Shown: positions 8,868 to 17,198, counted from the first letter of the stretch. The stretch is 64,000 bases of DNA from Vampirovibrionales bacterium (GCA_016712355.1 JADJRF010000005.1:2418001-2482000), one strand, 5' to 3'. Notes: a model not told the origin generated them from the sequence alone. Program-made: numbers and translations.

Positions 8868-9248
8868 ATGACGCGTTGTTTGCACTGTCAAAGTCGTTTC
8901 TGCCGCACGCTGGAGCGTCGTTGGACGCTCATTCCCAGTGATGGATCCGGCGGCGGAGGCGTTGCGCTCTTGCTGAAGCGCCGATGCAACCGGTGCCGGG
9001 CGATTCGCTTCGAGGCGATCGCAGCGCCCAGCTTCGACGCGCGCCCAAGCAGCGCAGCCGACTGGCAAGACGCGCTCAAACGACTGCCATCCAGCGCGCC
9101 AGCGGTCGTCTACGGCCGACTGAGCGTGATGATCAGCGATTATTCCAAACGCGTCGCCCGACCCAGCGACGTCGCGATTGGCTATCTACGGCGCATCGCC
9201 GTCGCGCAACACGTATCCGCGAGCGCCGGAAAGGGAATCGTTTCATGA
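8868..9248 (+). CDS. Zinc-ribbon-like hypothetical protein (terminase cassette gene 1)
   Basis: A 126-aa protein. It has an N-terminal CLHCQSRFC cluster and a CNRCR cluster about 40 residues later, which together suggest a zinc ribbon. No match beyond this was recognised. An AAAGGAG Shine-Dalgarno lies 10 nt upstream of the ATG. Its stop overlaps the next start (ATGA). It is the first of five co-directional genes ending in a terminase, so a phage origin and a nucleic-acid-binding role are plausible but inferred. Confidence 0.55.
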   Translation: MTRCLHCQSRFCRTLERRWTLIPSDGSGGGGVALLLKRRCNRCRAIRFEAIAAPSFDARPSSAADWQDALKRLPSSAPAVVYGRLSVMISDYSKRVARPSDVAIGYLRRIAVAQHVSASAGKGIVS

Positions 9249-9589
9249 AAGGCTCTTCAAAATCAGGCCGAAAACACGCCTCGCGTCCGGGGCCGTTTCA
9301 ACCGTCAATTATCGAGATGATGCCGCGCACGCTGGCCTACCTCAGCCAGTGCCTCGACAACACGGAAGACTCGAAATCGCAACAATGGGCAGCCACCTGG
9401 GTCTTACGCCTCTGTCCGAAGGAGACCGCGCCCGAGGCGACAACGCCAGAGCCGCACGACAACCCGGACGAGGCCCCGCTGTCCATCGAAGCCCTCGCCG
9501 CGATGAGCGATGACGAGGTCATGTCACGGCTGATGGCCCTGCTGAACGACGATGCGCCGCCCGCAAGCGAGGCGCGCCATGACGCCTGA
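9245..9589 (+). CDS. Hypothetical protein (terminase cassette gene 2)
   Basis: A 114-aa protein. It has a basic N-terminus (MKGSSKSGRKHASRPG), a short helical middle (IIEMMPRTLAYLSQCLD) and an acidic, Pro/Glu-rich C-terminal half with a helical stretch SDDEVMSRLMALLNDD. The start overlaps the stop of the preceding gene (ATGA), and its 3' end overlaps the next gene by 11 nt. Size, charge pattern and position just ahead of a terminase large subunit gene would suit a small terminase or head-accessory protein. I see no diagnostic motif, so the function is left open. Confidence 0.5.
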   Translation: MKGSSKSGRKHASRPGPFQPSIIEMMPRTLAYLSQCLDNTEDSKSQQWAATWVLRLCPKETAPEATTPEPHDNPDEAPLSIEALAAMSDDEVMSRLMALLNDDAPPASEARHDA

Positions 9590-10163
9590 GGCCTTCGACG
9601 CCAGTCTGCGCGTGATTCGAATCGTCTCACGCGAGCACTTTGAGCGCTACGCCAGCGCCTTGCGCTCGCTGCTGCGCGCGTGTCAGGGCGCCTTGCTGGA
9701 TGACGCCGACTGGCAGGCGGGCATCGGCGTCGACGACTGGCTGGAGAATCTGGCCGACAGTGCGCCGTGGCTGTGGCTGGGCGTGGACGCGCATGGGGTC
9801 GTCTACACGGGCGCATCGCTCACCGATATCGCCCCCGGCCGCAGCGCAACCCTGCACGGAATCAGCCGCCCGACGGTGAGGCGTCGGGCCATTATCGGCG
9901 AAACCGCGCTGGCGGCAATGGAATGCGCCTACTTTGAACTCGATCTGCCCGTCGTTCGCGCCGAGTGCCGCGCCGACAATACGGGAGCCAAGGGCTTTTG
10001 CTGGCGATGCGGCTTTCATGGCGAGGGACGCGCGCCCAACGCCGTCACCGTGAATGGTCGGGCGGTCGATCTGTTGTTCTACGCCCTGAGTCGGGGCGAT
10101 TACGTCACCCATACCAGGAGGATCCTTACCTATGGCATTCGGCAAGAAAAAAAGCGGGCTTAA
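9579..10163 (+). CDS. GNAT-family N-acetyltransferase-like protein (cassette gene 3)
   Basis: A 194-aa protein. The C-terminal half carries the usual GNAT pattern: RAIIGETALAAMECAYFELDLPVVRAECRADNTGAKGFCWRCGFHGEG, in which the strand-helix ending in ...N.GA...(W/Y)...GF closes the acetyl-CoA site. The first 60 residues are less typical. ATG 9579 is used; an in-frame ATG at 9552 would extend deeper into the upstream gene. It overlaps both neighbours, so it is probably co-translated with the cassette. GNAT genes are common in phages, and some modify virion or host proteins. The acceptor substrate is unknown. Confidence 0.65.
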   Translation: MTPEAFDASLRVIRIVSREHFERYASALRSLLRACQGALLDDADWQAGIGVDDWLENLADSAPWLWLGVDAHGVVYTGASLTDIAPGRSATLHGISRPTVRRRAIIGETALAAMECAYFELDLPVVRAECRADNTGAKGFCWRCGFHGEGRAPNAVTVNGRAVDLLFYALSRGDYVTHTRRILTYGIRQEKKRA

Positions 10164-10926
10164 AGCGCCACGCTTGCGGCCCCCCGCAATGACGCAAATT
10201 GAAACCCGCACGCCGCTGGGCGATGCGTTTATCACCCGCAACGAAAACGGCGCTCTGATTAACGAATCGCGCCTGTCGCCGCAAAGCGCGCAGATTGTCG
10301 CCGACGCCCGCGACGAACTCGGCGCGCTGACCCGTTCGCTGGGACGGACCGACAGCCAGCGCGCAGGAGAGATCGATCGCGCGCAACGCGAGCTGTACAA
10401 GCTGGAAGCGTCCGGCATCGAGAGCGACGCAGGGCTGGCGGCAGAAAAACTGCGTTCGCAATTGTCGCGACGCTTTGGCGGCAGCCTCAACGCCTCATTC
10501 GGCGGCGATCTGCTCGCGCGTATGGACAGCGGGCGGCTGAACGCGCTGGCGGACGCCCGACAGCGCGCGGGCGCCGCAGCGCAGGAGATGACCGCGCAAG
10601 ACGAAGCCAGTCGCCTGCGCCGGGCCAACACGTTGATGAGCCTCCTGAGTCAGTATCAGGGCCAGGCCCAGAGCGCAGCCGAAAGCGGCAGCTCACTGCT
10701 GACGGGCGAACTGCGCCTGCAGGCGGCCAATCGTATGCGTCTGCTCGAAAATTATCAAAGCAATCTGGACGAAGCCCGCAAGCGCCGTCAGGAGACGCTC
10801 AGCAAGATTCTGTCGGTCGGAGGCGCGACCGTCGGCGGCGCTCTGGGCGCGATGGTCGGCAATCCGGTGCTGGGGGCTTCCCTTGGCGGGGCCGCCGGAC
10901 GTGGAGCGGCGGGATTGTTTTCGTAG
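10132..10926 (+). CDS. Helical protein with C-terminal glycine zipper (cassette gene 4)
   Basis: A 264-aa protein. It begins MAFGKKKSGLK, continues with long Ala/Arg/Glu/Gln-rich helices (residues about 45-225, probably coiled coil), and ends in a glycine-zipper membrane-active stretch, VGGATVGGALGAMVGNPVLG. This layout (basic Gly/Lys start, long helices, Gly-rich tail) resembles internal virion or DNA-ejection proteins of podovirus-like phages and could insert in a membrane. AGGAGG at about 10117 precedes the ATG by 10 nt. Two terminator-like hairpins follow the gene. Function is inferred from composition and position only. Confidence 0.5.
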   Translation: MAFGKKKSGLKAPRLRPPAMTQIETRTPLGDAFITRNENGALINESRLSPQSAQIVADARDELGALTRSLGRTDSQRAGEIDRAQRELYKLEASGIESDAGLAAEKLRSQLSRRFGGSLNASFGGDLLARMDSGRLNALADARQRAGAAAQEMTAQDEASRLRRANTLMSLLSQYQGQAQSAAESGSSLLTGELRLQAANRMRLLENYQSNLDEARKRRQETLSKILSVGGATVGGALGAMVGNPVLGASLGGAAGRGAAGLFS

Positions 10927-10948
10927 AAGGGGGACGCAATAGCGCACC

Positions 10949-10984
10949 GCGCGCCTGCGAATACTGCCTTCAGGCGCGGTTTTC
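10949..10984 (+). terminator. Terminator-like hairpin after cassette gene 4
   Basis: CGCGCCTG pairs with CAGGCGCG across a 13-nt loop and is followed by GTTTT. It lies directly 5' of a second, stronger hairpin at 10986. Confidence 0.5.
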
Positions 10985-10985
10985 C

Positions 10986-11040
10986 GGCTCCCGCCGCTGG
11001 ATAGGCGCAAGGCGGGAGCCTCTCTTTCTCTCTTTCTCTT
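10986..11040 (+). terminator. Rho-independent terminator
   Basis: A perfect 10-bp stem (GGCTCCCGCC at 10986 with GGCGGGAGCC at 11011) is followed by a pyrimidine-rich tail, TCTCTTTCTCTCTTTC. The stem arms resemble those of the aroB terminator at 32649. It should insulate terL from the four upstream genes or attenuate its expression. Confidence 0.75.
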
Positions 11041-11100
11041 TTTAAAATCTCTCTTTTTAAAATTTATATTTTTAAAATTTCTCTCTTTTTAAGATTTCTC
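11034..11100. repeat. Degenerate 15-17-nt TC/TA-rich tandem repeat upstream of terL
   Basis: Four imperfect copies of a unit like TCTCTCTTTTTAAAA occupy the leader between the terminator and the terL start. The last copy ends ...TTTTTAAGA. The tract is extremely AT-rich in a 60% GC genome. Confidence 0.7.
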
Positions 11101-11156
11101 GAATTTTTTCGGATTTTCTCAGAGTTACCCTCTTACAAGTACAGGAAACAGGGACA

Positions 11157-12644
11157 ATGGCATGCGAACTTTCGTTACTGGCACAGCGTTTTCGGCTGCT
11201 GCACCGCGCGCGCCGCTCTCCGCTGACGCGACAACTGGCGCTGGAAGCCTGTCGACGCGACCCCGGCTTCTGGTTTGATTACTTCTGCTGGACGTTTGAC
11301 CCGCGGCGTACGCCGTCGCGGCTGCCCTTTCAGCTCTATCCCTTTCAACGCGAGCTGCTGAGCGCCTTATGCGCGGCCATCGACAAGGGCGATGATCTGC
11401 TTATCGAAAAAAGCCGCGATATGGGCGTGAGCTGGATCACGCTGCTGGCCTTTCAATACTACTGGCTGTTTCGAGAAGGCAGTCATTTTCTCATCGGCTC
11501 ACGCAAAGCCGATCTGGTGGATTCGCGCGGCGATCTTTCGACGCTGCTGCAAAAATGTCGCTTTAATTTCTCCATGCTCCCGTCGTGGATGCGTCCTGCG
11601 GGATTTAAAGACGGAACGCACAACGGCGTGATGCGGCTGGTGAATCCCAAAAACGGCAATACGCTGATTGGCGAGAGCAGCAACCCGCACTTTGGACGCG
11701 GCGGCCGTTATAAAGCGGTTTTAATGGACGAATTCCCCTTCTGGCCCTATGACGACAAGGCTTTTGCCGCCGCCGGGCAATCGACGCCCAGCCGGATTCT
11801 GGTCGGCACGCCCTATGGCAAGCTGAATCGCTTTGCCCGCTTGCGTCTGGAAAGCGGCATTGCCGTCAAAACCCTGCACTGGCGCTTGCATCCCCTGCGC
11901 AATGAGACGTGGTATCTGCGCCAGCAAGGGCGCATGAGCCCGGAAGAGGTCGCCCGCGAGCTGGATATCTGCTACGAGCGCTCGGCCAGCGATCGCGTGT
12001 TTCGCGGCTTTGACCAGCGCCATGTGCGCGACGTCCTGCTACCGGTCCCCGGCAAGCGGATTTTACGGAGCTGGGATTTCGGTTATCGTTGTCCTGCCTG
12101 TGTATTCACCCAACTGGACGACCACGATCGTCTGCGCGTGCTGCACGAAGTCGTCGGGCAAGATGAATTGCTGCTGGATTTTATCGCGCGCGTGCGCGAA
12201 GAAGGCCGCCAGCGCTTCCCGGATGCTGATTACGAGGACGTCTGCGACCCGGCCGGGGTGCAGCGCAGCGACAAAAGCGCCTGCACTAGCGTGGAAATTC
12301 TCCAGAGCCAGGGCGTGTTTCCGTTTTTCCATCCCAGCGACGTGGCCGGGGGCATTGAGCGCATCCGTACCCAACTGGCGGAAACCATTGACGGACAACC
12401 CGCGCTGATGATCGCCCGGCGCTGTCGCAAGCTGATTGCGGCGATGGAAGGCGGCTATCGCTTCCGCTCGCCTGAGCGCGACGATCCCGCCCAGGAGCAC
12501 CCGCACGAAGACGTGGTGGACTGCCTGCGCTACGCCGTCAGCTATAAATGCCGACTGCGACCGTCTGAGGACGAAGCCCGCCGCCGGCGTCATCGCGTCA
12601 GGCTGCCCGATCGCCGCCCACGCAACCCCTACACGGGATATTAG
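11157..12644 (+). CDS. Phage terminase large subunit (orphan)
   Basis: A 495-aa DNA-packaging motor protein. Around residues 61-68, YPFQRELL is an adenine-binding Q-motif. LLIEKSRDMGVSW (81-93) is a terminase-type Walker A, KAVLMDEFPFW (186-196) is Walker B, and ILVGTPYG (214-221) is the coupling motif. The C-terminal RNase-H-like nuclease keeps its acidic residues: SWDFGYR, CDPAG and HPHEDVVDCLRYA. All catalytic elements are intact, so the gene is not obviously decaying. No portal, capsid, protease, tail, integrase or lysis gene is adjacent; the next gene is chromosomal rdgB. It could be a prophage remnant, a satellite element, a gene-transfer-agent component or a domesticated nuclease. Confidence 0.85.
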   Translation: MACELSLLAQRFRLLHRARRSPLTRQLALEACRRDPGFWFDYFCWTFDPRRTPSRLPFQLYPFQRELLSALCAAIDKGDDLLIEKSRDMGVSWITLLAFQYYWLFREGSHFLIGSRKADLVDSRGDLSTLLQKCRFNFSMLPSWMRPAGFKDGTHNGVMRLVNPKNGNTLIGESSNPHFGRGGRYKAVLMDEFPFWPYDDKAFAAAGQSTPSRILVGTPYGKLNRFARLRLESGIAVKTLHWRLHPLRNETWYLRQQGRMSPEEVARELDICYERSASDRVFRGFDQRHVRDVLLPVPGKRILRSWDFGYRCPACVFTQLDDHDRLRVLHEVVGQDELLLDFIARVREEGRQRFPDADYEDVCDPAGVQRSDKSACTSVEILQSQGVFPFFHPSDVAGGIERIRTQLAETIDGQPALMIARRCRKLIAAMEGGYRFRSPERDDPAQEHPHEDVVDCLRYAVSYKCRLRPSEDEARRRRHRVRLPDRRPRNPYTGY

Positions 12645-12649
12645 GCGCA

Positions 12650-12679
12650 TTGGACACGCGGGGCCCCCTCGCCTACAAT
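12650..12679 (+). promoter_or_regulatory. Candidate sigma-70 promoter for rdgB
   Basis: TTGGAC at 12650 and TACAAT at 12674 are separated by 18 nt, with the rdgB ATG 22 nt downstream of the -10. It lies just after the terL stop, which suggests rdgB is transcribed separately from the cassette. Confidence 0.5.
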
Positions 12680-12700
12680 ACATCGTCGCGGAGTCATTTG

Positions 12701-13441
12701 ATGTCAGATTTTCAGACTGTTTTAAAGCCGTCGTCGCGCCTTATCCTGACGCTGGCGACGAGTAATCCGGGCAAACGCCGCGAGATTCAGGCGATGGCGC
12801 AGGCGTGCGGCCTGGCGCTTGACGTGCGCATTCCCGAGGCGCTTGCAGACGTCGACGAAACCGGCCTGACCTTCGCCGAAAACGCGCGCCTGAAAGCGCT
12901 GGCCGCCGTCCCCTTCGCCGCCTCCCCCGACGCGCTTGTTTTGGCGGAAGATTCCGGCTTTTGCGTCCATGCGCTGGCCGGACGCGACGGCTGGCGCGAT
13001 TTTCCCGGCGTGCGCTCCAACCGCTGGATGACCCCCGCCCTGCGCAGCGCGCTGCTAGGCATTGACGCCTCGTTTGAAGAAGACCCGCTGGTTCAGGCTC
13101 ACCTCAGCGCGGGGATTCTGGCTTTGATGGCGCAAGAATCACGCCGCAGCGCGCATTACGCCGCCGCCATGACGCTGGTCAGCGCCGATGGGCGTATTCT
13201 GCTGGAAGTCGAAGGCCAAATGCCCTTGACGCTCATCGCTCCCCATGAAGGGCCGCGCGGCGACGGCGGTTTCGGCTACGATCCCATCGTGATGCCTGCG
13301 GGCGAACGCCGCACCGTCGCCGAACTCGCCCCCGAGGAGAAGAACCGCCTGAGCCACCGCGCCGCCGCCTTTCAACGCGTGATTGATTTTCTCAAGACCG
13401 GCGTAGAACAGCGCTCCACCGAACAGGAGACCGACTCATGA
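12701..13441 (+). CDS. rdgB: dITP/XTP pyrophosphatase (Ham1 family)
   Basis: A 246-aa nucleotide pool sanitiser that hydrolyses dITP, ITP and XTP to monophosphates. Family motifs are LATSNPGKRREI near the start, ETGLTFAENARLKA, VLAEDSGFCV (metal-binding Asp), FPGVRSNRW and the strong GDGGFGYDPIV substrate loop, then NRLSHRAAAF. It is longer than usual forms (about 200 aa), with inserts between FPGV and the GPRGDGGFG segment and a polar C-terminal tail. ATG 12701 has GGAG upstream; an open extension to 12650 would overlap the promoter and is rejected. The stop overlaps the next gene (ATGA). Confidence 0.93.
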   Translation: MSDFQTVLKPSSRLILTLATSNPGKRREIQAMAQACGLALDVRIPEALADVDETGLTFAENARLKALAAVPFAASPDALVLAEDSGFCVHALAGRDGWRDFPGVRSNRWMTPALRSALLGIDASFEEDPLVQAHLSAGILALMAQESRRSAHYAAAMTLVSADGRILLEVEGQMPLTLIAPHEGPRGDGGFGYDPIVMPAGERRTVAELAPEEKNRLSHRAAAFQRVIDFLKTGVEQRSTEQETDS

Positions 13442-14070
13442 CAAATCCGCCCATTCTGGACGCCTTTTCCGCCATCCGCCAGCGGCGATCGGTCAAGCGC
13501 TTCGACCCTTCACAGCGTATGAGTGAGGCGCAACAGCGCGAACTTATTGAGCTGGCGATGCTGTCGCCCACCTCTTTTAACATCCAGCACTGGCGTTTCG
13601 TGGTGGTCAACGACCCTGAGCTTCGCCAGCAACTGCGCAGCGCCGCCTGGAATCAGGCGCAGGTCAGCGAGGCCGCAATGCTGGTGGTGCTGTGCGCCGA
13701 TATCGCCGCGTGGGAAAAGGCGCCCGAGCGCTATTGGGCCGACGCCCCGCCCGCCACGCGCGACATCCTGCTGCCGATGATTGATCGCACGTATCGCGAC
13801 CGGCCCCAGTTGCAGCGAGACGAGGCGATGCGCTCGTGCGGCATTGCGGCTCAGACCCTCATGATCGCCGCCCGGGCCCAGGGTCTGGACTCGTGCCCAA
13901 TGGTTGGATTCGACCCGCAGCAGGTCGCCGAACTGATTCGCCTGCCCCAAGACCACGTCATCAGCCTGATGATCGCCATCGGCGCGGCGCTGGAGCCCGC
14001 CCGTCCACGTGGGGGGCAGCTTGCGACCGAGGCCGTTCTGATTCAGGACCGGTTCGAGTCTCGCGCTTAA
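13438..14070 (+). CDS. Nitroreductase-family flavoprotein
   Basis: A 210-aa FMN-dependent NAD(P)H oxidoreductase. It has the N-terminal RQRRSVKRFDPSQ motif that contacts the FMN phosphate, LAMLSPTSFNIQHWRFVVV (the second FMN contact), and a C-terminal GLDSCPMVGFDPQQV segment typical of the NfsB/YfkO-like branch. Translation is coupled to rdgB through a 4-nt overlap. The physiological substrate is unknown; quinones, nitroaromatics and flavins are typical for the family. Confidence 0.88.
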   Translation: MTNPPILDAFSAIRQRRSVKRFDPSQRMSEAQQRELIELAMLSPTSFNIQHWRFVVVNDPELRQQLRSAAWNQAQVSEAAMLVVLCADIAAWEKAPERYWADAPPATRDILLPMIDRTYRDRPQLQRDEAMRSCGIAAQTLMIAARAQGLDSCPMVGFDPQQVAELIRLPQDHVISLMIAIGAALEPARPRGGQLATEAVLIQDRFESRA

Positions 14071-14106
14071 GGCTGCTTTTGAAGCCCTTAGGACGGCCTT
14101 TTACGC

Positions 14107-14117
14107 TATAGTATAAA
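14107..14117 (+). promoter_or_regulatory. -10 region (TATAGTATAAA) for the M16 peptidase operon
   Basis: Overlapping -10-like hexamers TATAGT and TATAAA lie about 40 nt upstream of the ATG at 14156. No clear -35 is visible. Confidence 0.35.
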
Positions 14118-14155
14118 CCCGCCTTCCGACCAACCGAAAGCCCGTTTTCATCGCT

Positions 14156-15595
14156 ATGTCCGCTCAGCCAGCCGAAAAGAAACCGATCGCCATCCCCTAT
14201 CGCCGCGCGCCGGGGTGGGTTTACACCTTCGAGAACGGGCATACGCTGGTGTTCGTACCAAAACCCGGTGACGTATTCAACGTCAGCACGTGGGCGCGCA
14301 CTGGATCGATTCACGAAACGGATGAAACCACGGGCATCTCGCACTTTCTGGAGCATCTTCTCTTTAAAGGCACAGCCCGCTTTGGTCCCGGCGAATTCGA
14401 TCGGCGCATGGAAAGCATGGGCGCGGTGATTAACGCGGCGACCTGGAAAGATTTCACCTTCTACTACGTCACCGGCCCCAAGGGCGATGACGACCGCAAT
14501 TTCCTCACGGCGCTGGACCTTCACGCCGATATGATGACCCAAGCCCTACTGCCCGAGGAAGAAATCGGCCAGCCTTTCGACCCGGACGCCCCGCCAGAGG
14601 CGCAGGAAACCGGCGACAAACGCGAGCGCGGCGTGGTGATTGAAGAAATCGGGATGCGCGGCGATCAGCCTTGGACCAAGCTCTTTAACGCGGTGAATCA
14701 GCGCATGTACCCGCCGGGGCACCCGTATCGGCGCGACGTCATCGGCACGCGCCGCAATATCGGGCTCGTGCCACGGCAAACGCTGGTGGATTACTACCGT
14801 CGCTGGTACGCGCCGGGCAATCTGATCACCATCATCGTGGGCGATCTGGACCCTGACACCCTGTGCGAGCGCGCCCAGAAAGTCTTTTGCTTTGAAACCG
14901 CCTCTACCGCCCGCGCCCTGACGCTTGCCGACGTCCCGCTCAACGCGCCGCCGCCCGCCGCAGCCCCCGATGTGGTGAAAGGCCAGTACAACACGGCCTT
15001 CTTCCTGATGGCAGCCCATGGTCCAACCCCTCAGGCGCTCGAAGAAACCGTCGCGCTGGATGTCCTGAGCTATGCGCTGGGTGAAGGCCATAGCTCGCGC
15101 ATGAACCAGAACCTGATTGAAAAAGCTGCCGTCCCGCTGTTCAACTTCTTGTCCTGCGGGCAATCCACCCTGAAGCTCGGCAACACGTTCTACATTCAGG
15201 GCAATGTCGCCCCGCAAGAGGGCGAAGACGACGACGCCGCCATGACCCGCGCGCTGGAGCAGGTTCGCGCCGAGGTAGCCGCCCTGCTGGGCGATCGTCC
15301 GCTTTCGCAGACCGAACTCACCCGCGCCGTCAAGGCCCTCAAAGCCGACTTCGCCGAAACGTCGGAGACCGCCAGCGGAATCGCGGAATCCATCGGCGAA
15401 AGCCTTACCGTGTCAGACGGACTCGACTATTATCTGGGTTATCTTCAGGCCCTGGAAGGCCTTACGCTGGAGCGCGCGCGCGACTGCGCCCGCCGCTACC
15501 TCGCTCCTGAGCGCTTCTACATCGCCACCCTGTTGGGTGAAGATGGCGAGCCCCAGGACGGCTCCGCGCCGCAGGAGGCGGTCGCCCGATGCTGA
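14156..15595 (+). CDS. M16-family zinc metallopeptidase, catalytic subunit
   Basis: A 479-aa peptidase of the pitrilysin/insulinase family. It carries the inverted zinc motif HFLEH at residues 63-67 and the distal Glu in ERGVVIEEIGMRGD, and lies in the GISHFLEHLLFKGT context seen in processing-peptidase-like bacterial proteins. The C-terminal half is the second, inactive M16 lobe. No signal peptide is evident. The downstream gene overlaps by 7 nt and encodes an inactive partner, the usual arrangement for heterodimeric M16B peptidases. Substrates are probably small peptides or exported protein fragments; this is inferred from the family. Confidence 0.93.
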   Translation: MSAQPAEKKPIAIPYRRAPGWVYTFENGHTLVFVPKPGDVFNVSTWARTGSIHETDETTGISHFLEHLLFKGTARFGPGEFDRRMESMGAVINAATWKDFTFYYVTGPKGDDDRNFLTALDLHADMMTQALLPEEEIGQPFDPDAPPEAQETGDKRERGVVIEEIGMRGDQPWTKLFNAVNQRMYPPGHPYRRDVIGTRRNIGLVPRQTLVDYYRRWYAPGNLITIIVGDLDPDTLCERAQKVFCFETASTARALTLADVPLNAPPPAAAPDVVKGQYNTAFFLMAAHGPTPQALEETVALDVLSYALGEGHSSRMNQNLIEKAAVPLFNFLSCGQSTLKLGNTFYIQGNVAPQEGEDDDAAMTRALEQVRAEVAALLGDRPLSQTELTRAVKALKADFAETSETASGIAESIGESLTVSDGLDYYLGYLQALEGLTLERARDCARRYLAPERFYIATLLGEDGEPQDGSAPQEAVARC

Positions 15596-16887
15596 CTGCG
15601 CGCGCCGTCGATCTCGAAGAAGCTTCGCTTGCCTGCGGGGCGCGCGTTCTGCTGAATGCCCTGCCCGAATCGCCACGTCTGGCGATTGATTTCTTCTTGC
15701 CCGGCGGGGTTTCGTTTGAACCTGCGGTGGGCTTGTCGGATATGACCGATCGCCTGCTGCTGAAAGGCACGACCAGCCGCGATCAGGAAGCCATTGCAGA
15801 AGCAATCGACGACCTGAGTCTGGATCTCGACGCCGACGCCTCGCGCGATTACGCCATGATAGGCGCGACGCTGCTGGAAGAAGACCTCGACGCCTCGCTG
15901 GCGCTGATTGCCGACATCTTTTATAACGGCTCGCTGGCCGAATTCGAGCGCGAGAAGCAGCGCGCCGCCGGTGAACTCCTGATGGAGCTTGATGTTCCGC
16001 GATCGCGGGCTTCTGATCTCTTCTACCGCACGCTGTTTGAGGGGACGCCCTATGGCGTCACCACCAGCGTATTGCTGGAAAACCTCCCAGGCCTGACGCG
16101 CGTGGAAGACGTACGCGCCTTCTATGAAGGCGTGTTTCATCCGGAGCGGCTTCTGATTTCGGTTTCGGGCAACATCACGATGGATCGCGTCGTGGCGGCG
16201 CTCGATCGGCATTTTCCGCCAGCCCCGCAACGGGTGGCCTTGCCCACGACGTGCCCGGCGGCGGGGACCTTGAGCGCGTATCGCCTTAAAACCCCCCGCG
16301 CCGTAGGGTTCGCCCGTGAGGACGCGCAGCAAATCCATTTGTTTCAGGGATGGCTGGCCCCGTCGACCACGGATCCCGATTACTACCCGATGATGGCGCT
16401 TCACACGCTGCTTGGCGGCGCAGGACTAACTTCCCGACTATTTATTGAGCTGCGCGACAAGCAGGGCCTGGCGTATCAGGTTCGTTCCGCTTATGACGCC
16501 TTTCGGCATCAGGGTCTGTTCGTTATGTACATCGGGGCGGACCCCCAGAATCGCGACCGTTGCGTAGCAGGATTCCAGACCGAGTGCCAGAAGCTCATGG
16601 ACACGCCGGTTTCTCAGAAAGAACTCGGGGAAACCCTCGATAATATTCTGGGACGGCGGGCCGTGTATCTGGAAACCACCGGCCAGCAAGCCAGTTATAT
16701 CGGCTCCAACCTGATGATGGGCCGCGGCGTGGAAGATTTGGGTCGCGTGCGCGAACGCCTGCAAGCCGTCACCGTCGACGACGTGCAGCGCATGGCCCGG
16801 CGTACATTTTCGCAACCAGGCGTATTGGCCATTGCAGGCCCGTCTCAGACCATCGCCCCGCTGCTCGACTCGCCCCCGCTTTCCTGA
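15589..16887 (+). CDS. M16-family peptidase-like protein, non-catalytic partner
   Basis: A 432-aa M16 homolog in which the zinc motif is replaced: GLSDMTDRLLLKGT stands where the partner has HFLEHLLFKGT. Conserved non-catalytic elements remain, including GTPYGVTTSVLLENL, HPERLLISVSGNI, and the glycine-rich GGAGLTSRLFIELRDKQGLAYQVRSAY loop characteristic of the substrate-presenting subunit. It overlaps the catalytic gene by 7 nt and is surely coupled to it. It probably forms the other half of the peptidase chamber. Confidence 0.92.
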   Translation: MLTARAVDLEEASLACGARVLLNALPESPRLAIDFFLPGGVSFEPAVGLSDMTDRLLLKGTTSRDQEAIAEAIDDLSLDLDADASRDYAMIGATLLEEDLDASLALIADIFYNGSLAEFEREKQRAAGELLMELDVPRSRASDLFYRTLFEGTPYGVTTSVLLENLPGLTRVEDVRAFYEGVFHPERLLISVSGNITMDRVVAALDRHFPPAPQRVALPTTCPAAGTLSAYRLKTPRAVGFAREDAQQIHLFQGWLAPSTTDPDYYPMMALHTLLGGAGLTSRLFIELRDKQGLAYQVRSAYDAFRHQGLFVMYIGADPQNRDRCVAGFQTECQKLMDTPVSQKELGETLDNILGRRAVYLETTGQQASYIGSNLMMGRGVEDLGRVRERLQAVTVDDVQRMARRTFSQPGVLAIAGPSQTIAPLLDSPPLS

Positions 16888-16919
16888 CGCCCGTTACGTC
16901 CTCGAAAAAGGCTTGTGTT

Positions 16920-17180
16920 ATGACGCCTGATCATCCGCGCTGGCCCGAATACGAAGCCCGGTTCCGGGAATTGGCCTTTCTCGCTGACGAAACGTCGCTG
17001 GCCGACGCGCCGGCCATGAACGAGTGCCGCTACTACCTATGCCTGTACGGCGAAAACGGCCTGAGCGTCGACGAGGAATTCGCCTTTCTGGACGCCATGG
17101 AAAGCTTTGCAGGCAAATCGCTTTGCAAACGCAGCATCCAGACCGGATATTGGGAAGATATTCTCCTGTTTGTCCCCTAA
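16920..17180 (+). CDS. Small conserved-looking hypothetical protein
   Basis: An 86-aa acidic, aromatic-rich soluble protein (YEARFRELAFLADE, ECRYYLCLYGENGLSVDEEFAFLDAMESF). AAAAAGG lies 9 nt before the ATG. It follows the M16 pair after 32 nt and is probably in the same transcript. No known family was recognised. Confidence 0.6.
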   Translation: MTPDHPRWPEYEARFRELAFLADETSLADAPAMNECRYYLCLYGENGLSVDEEFAFLDAMESFAGKSLCKRSIQTGYWEDILLFVP

Positions 17181-17198
17181 CCGGGCGGGAACACAGGA

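Noticed and set aside
7655..12650. Complete prophage with att sites
   Set aside because: No integrase, portal, capsid, tail or lysis genes, no flanking tRNA and no direct repeats found at the edges.
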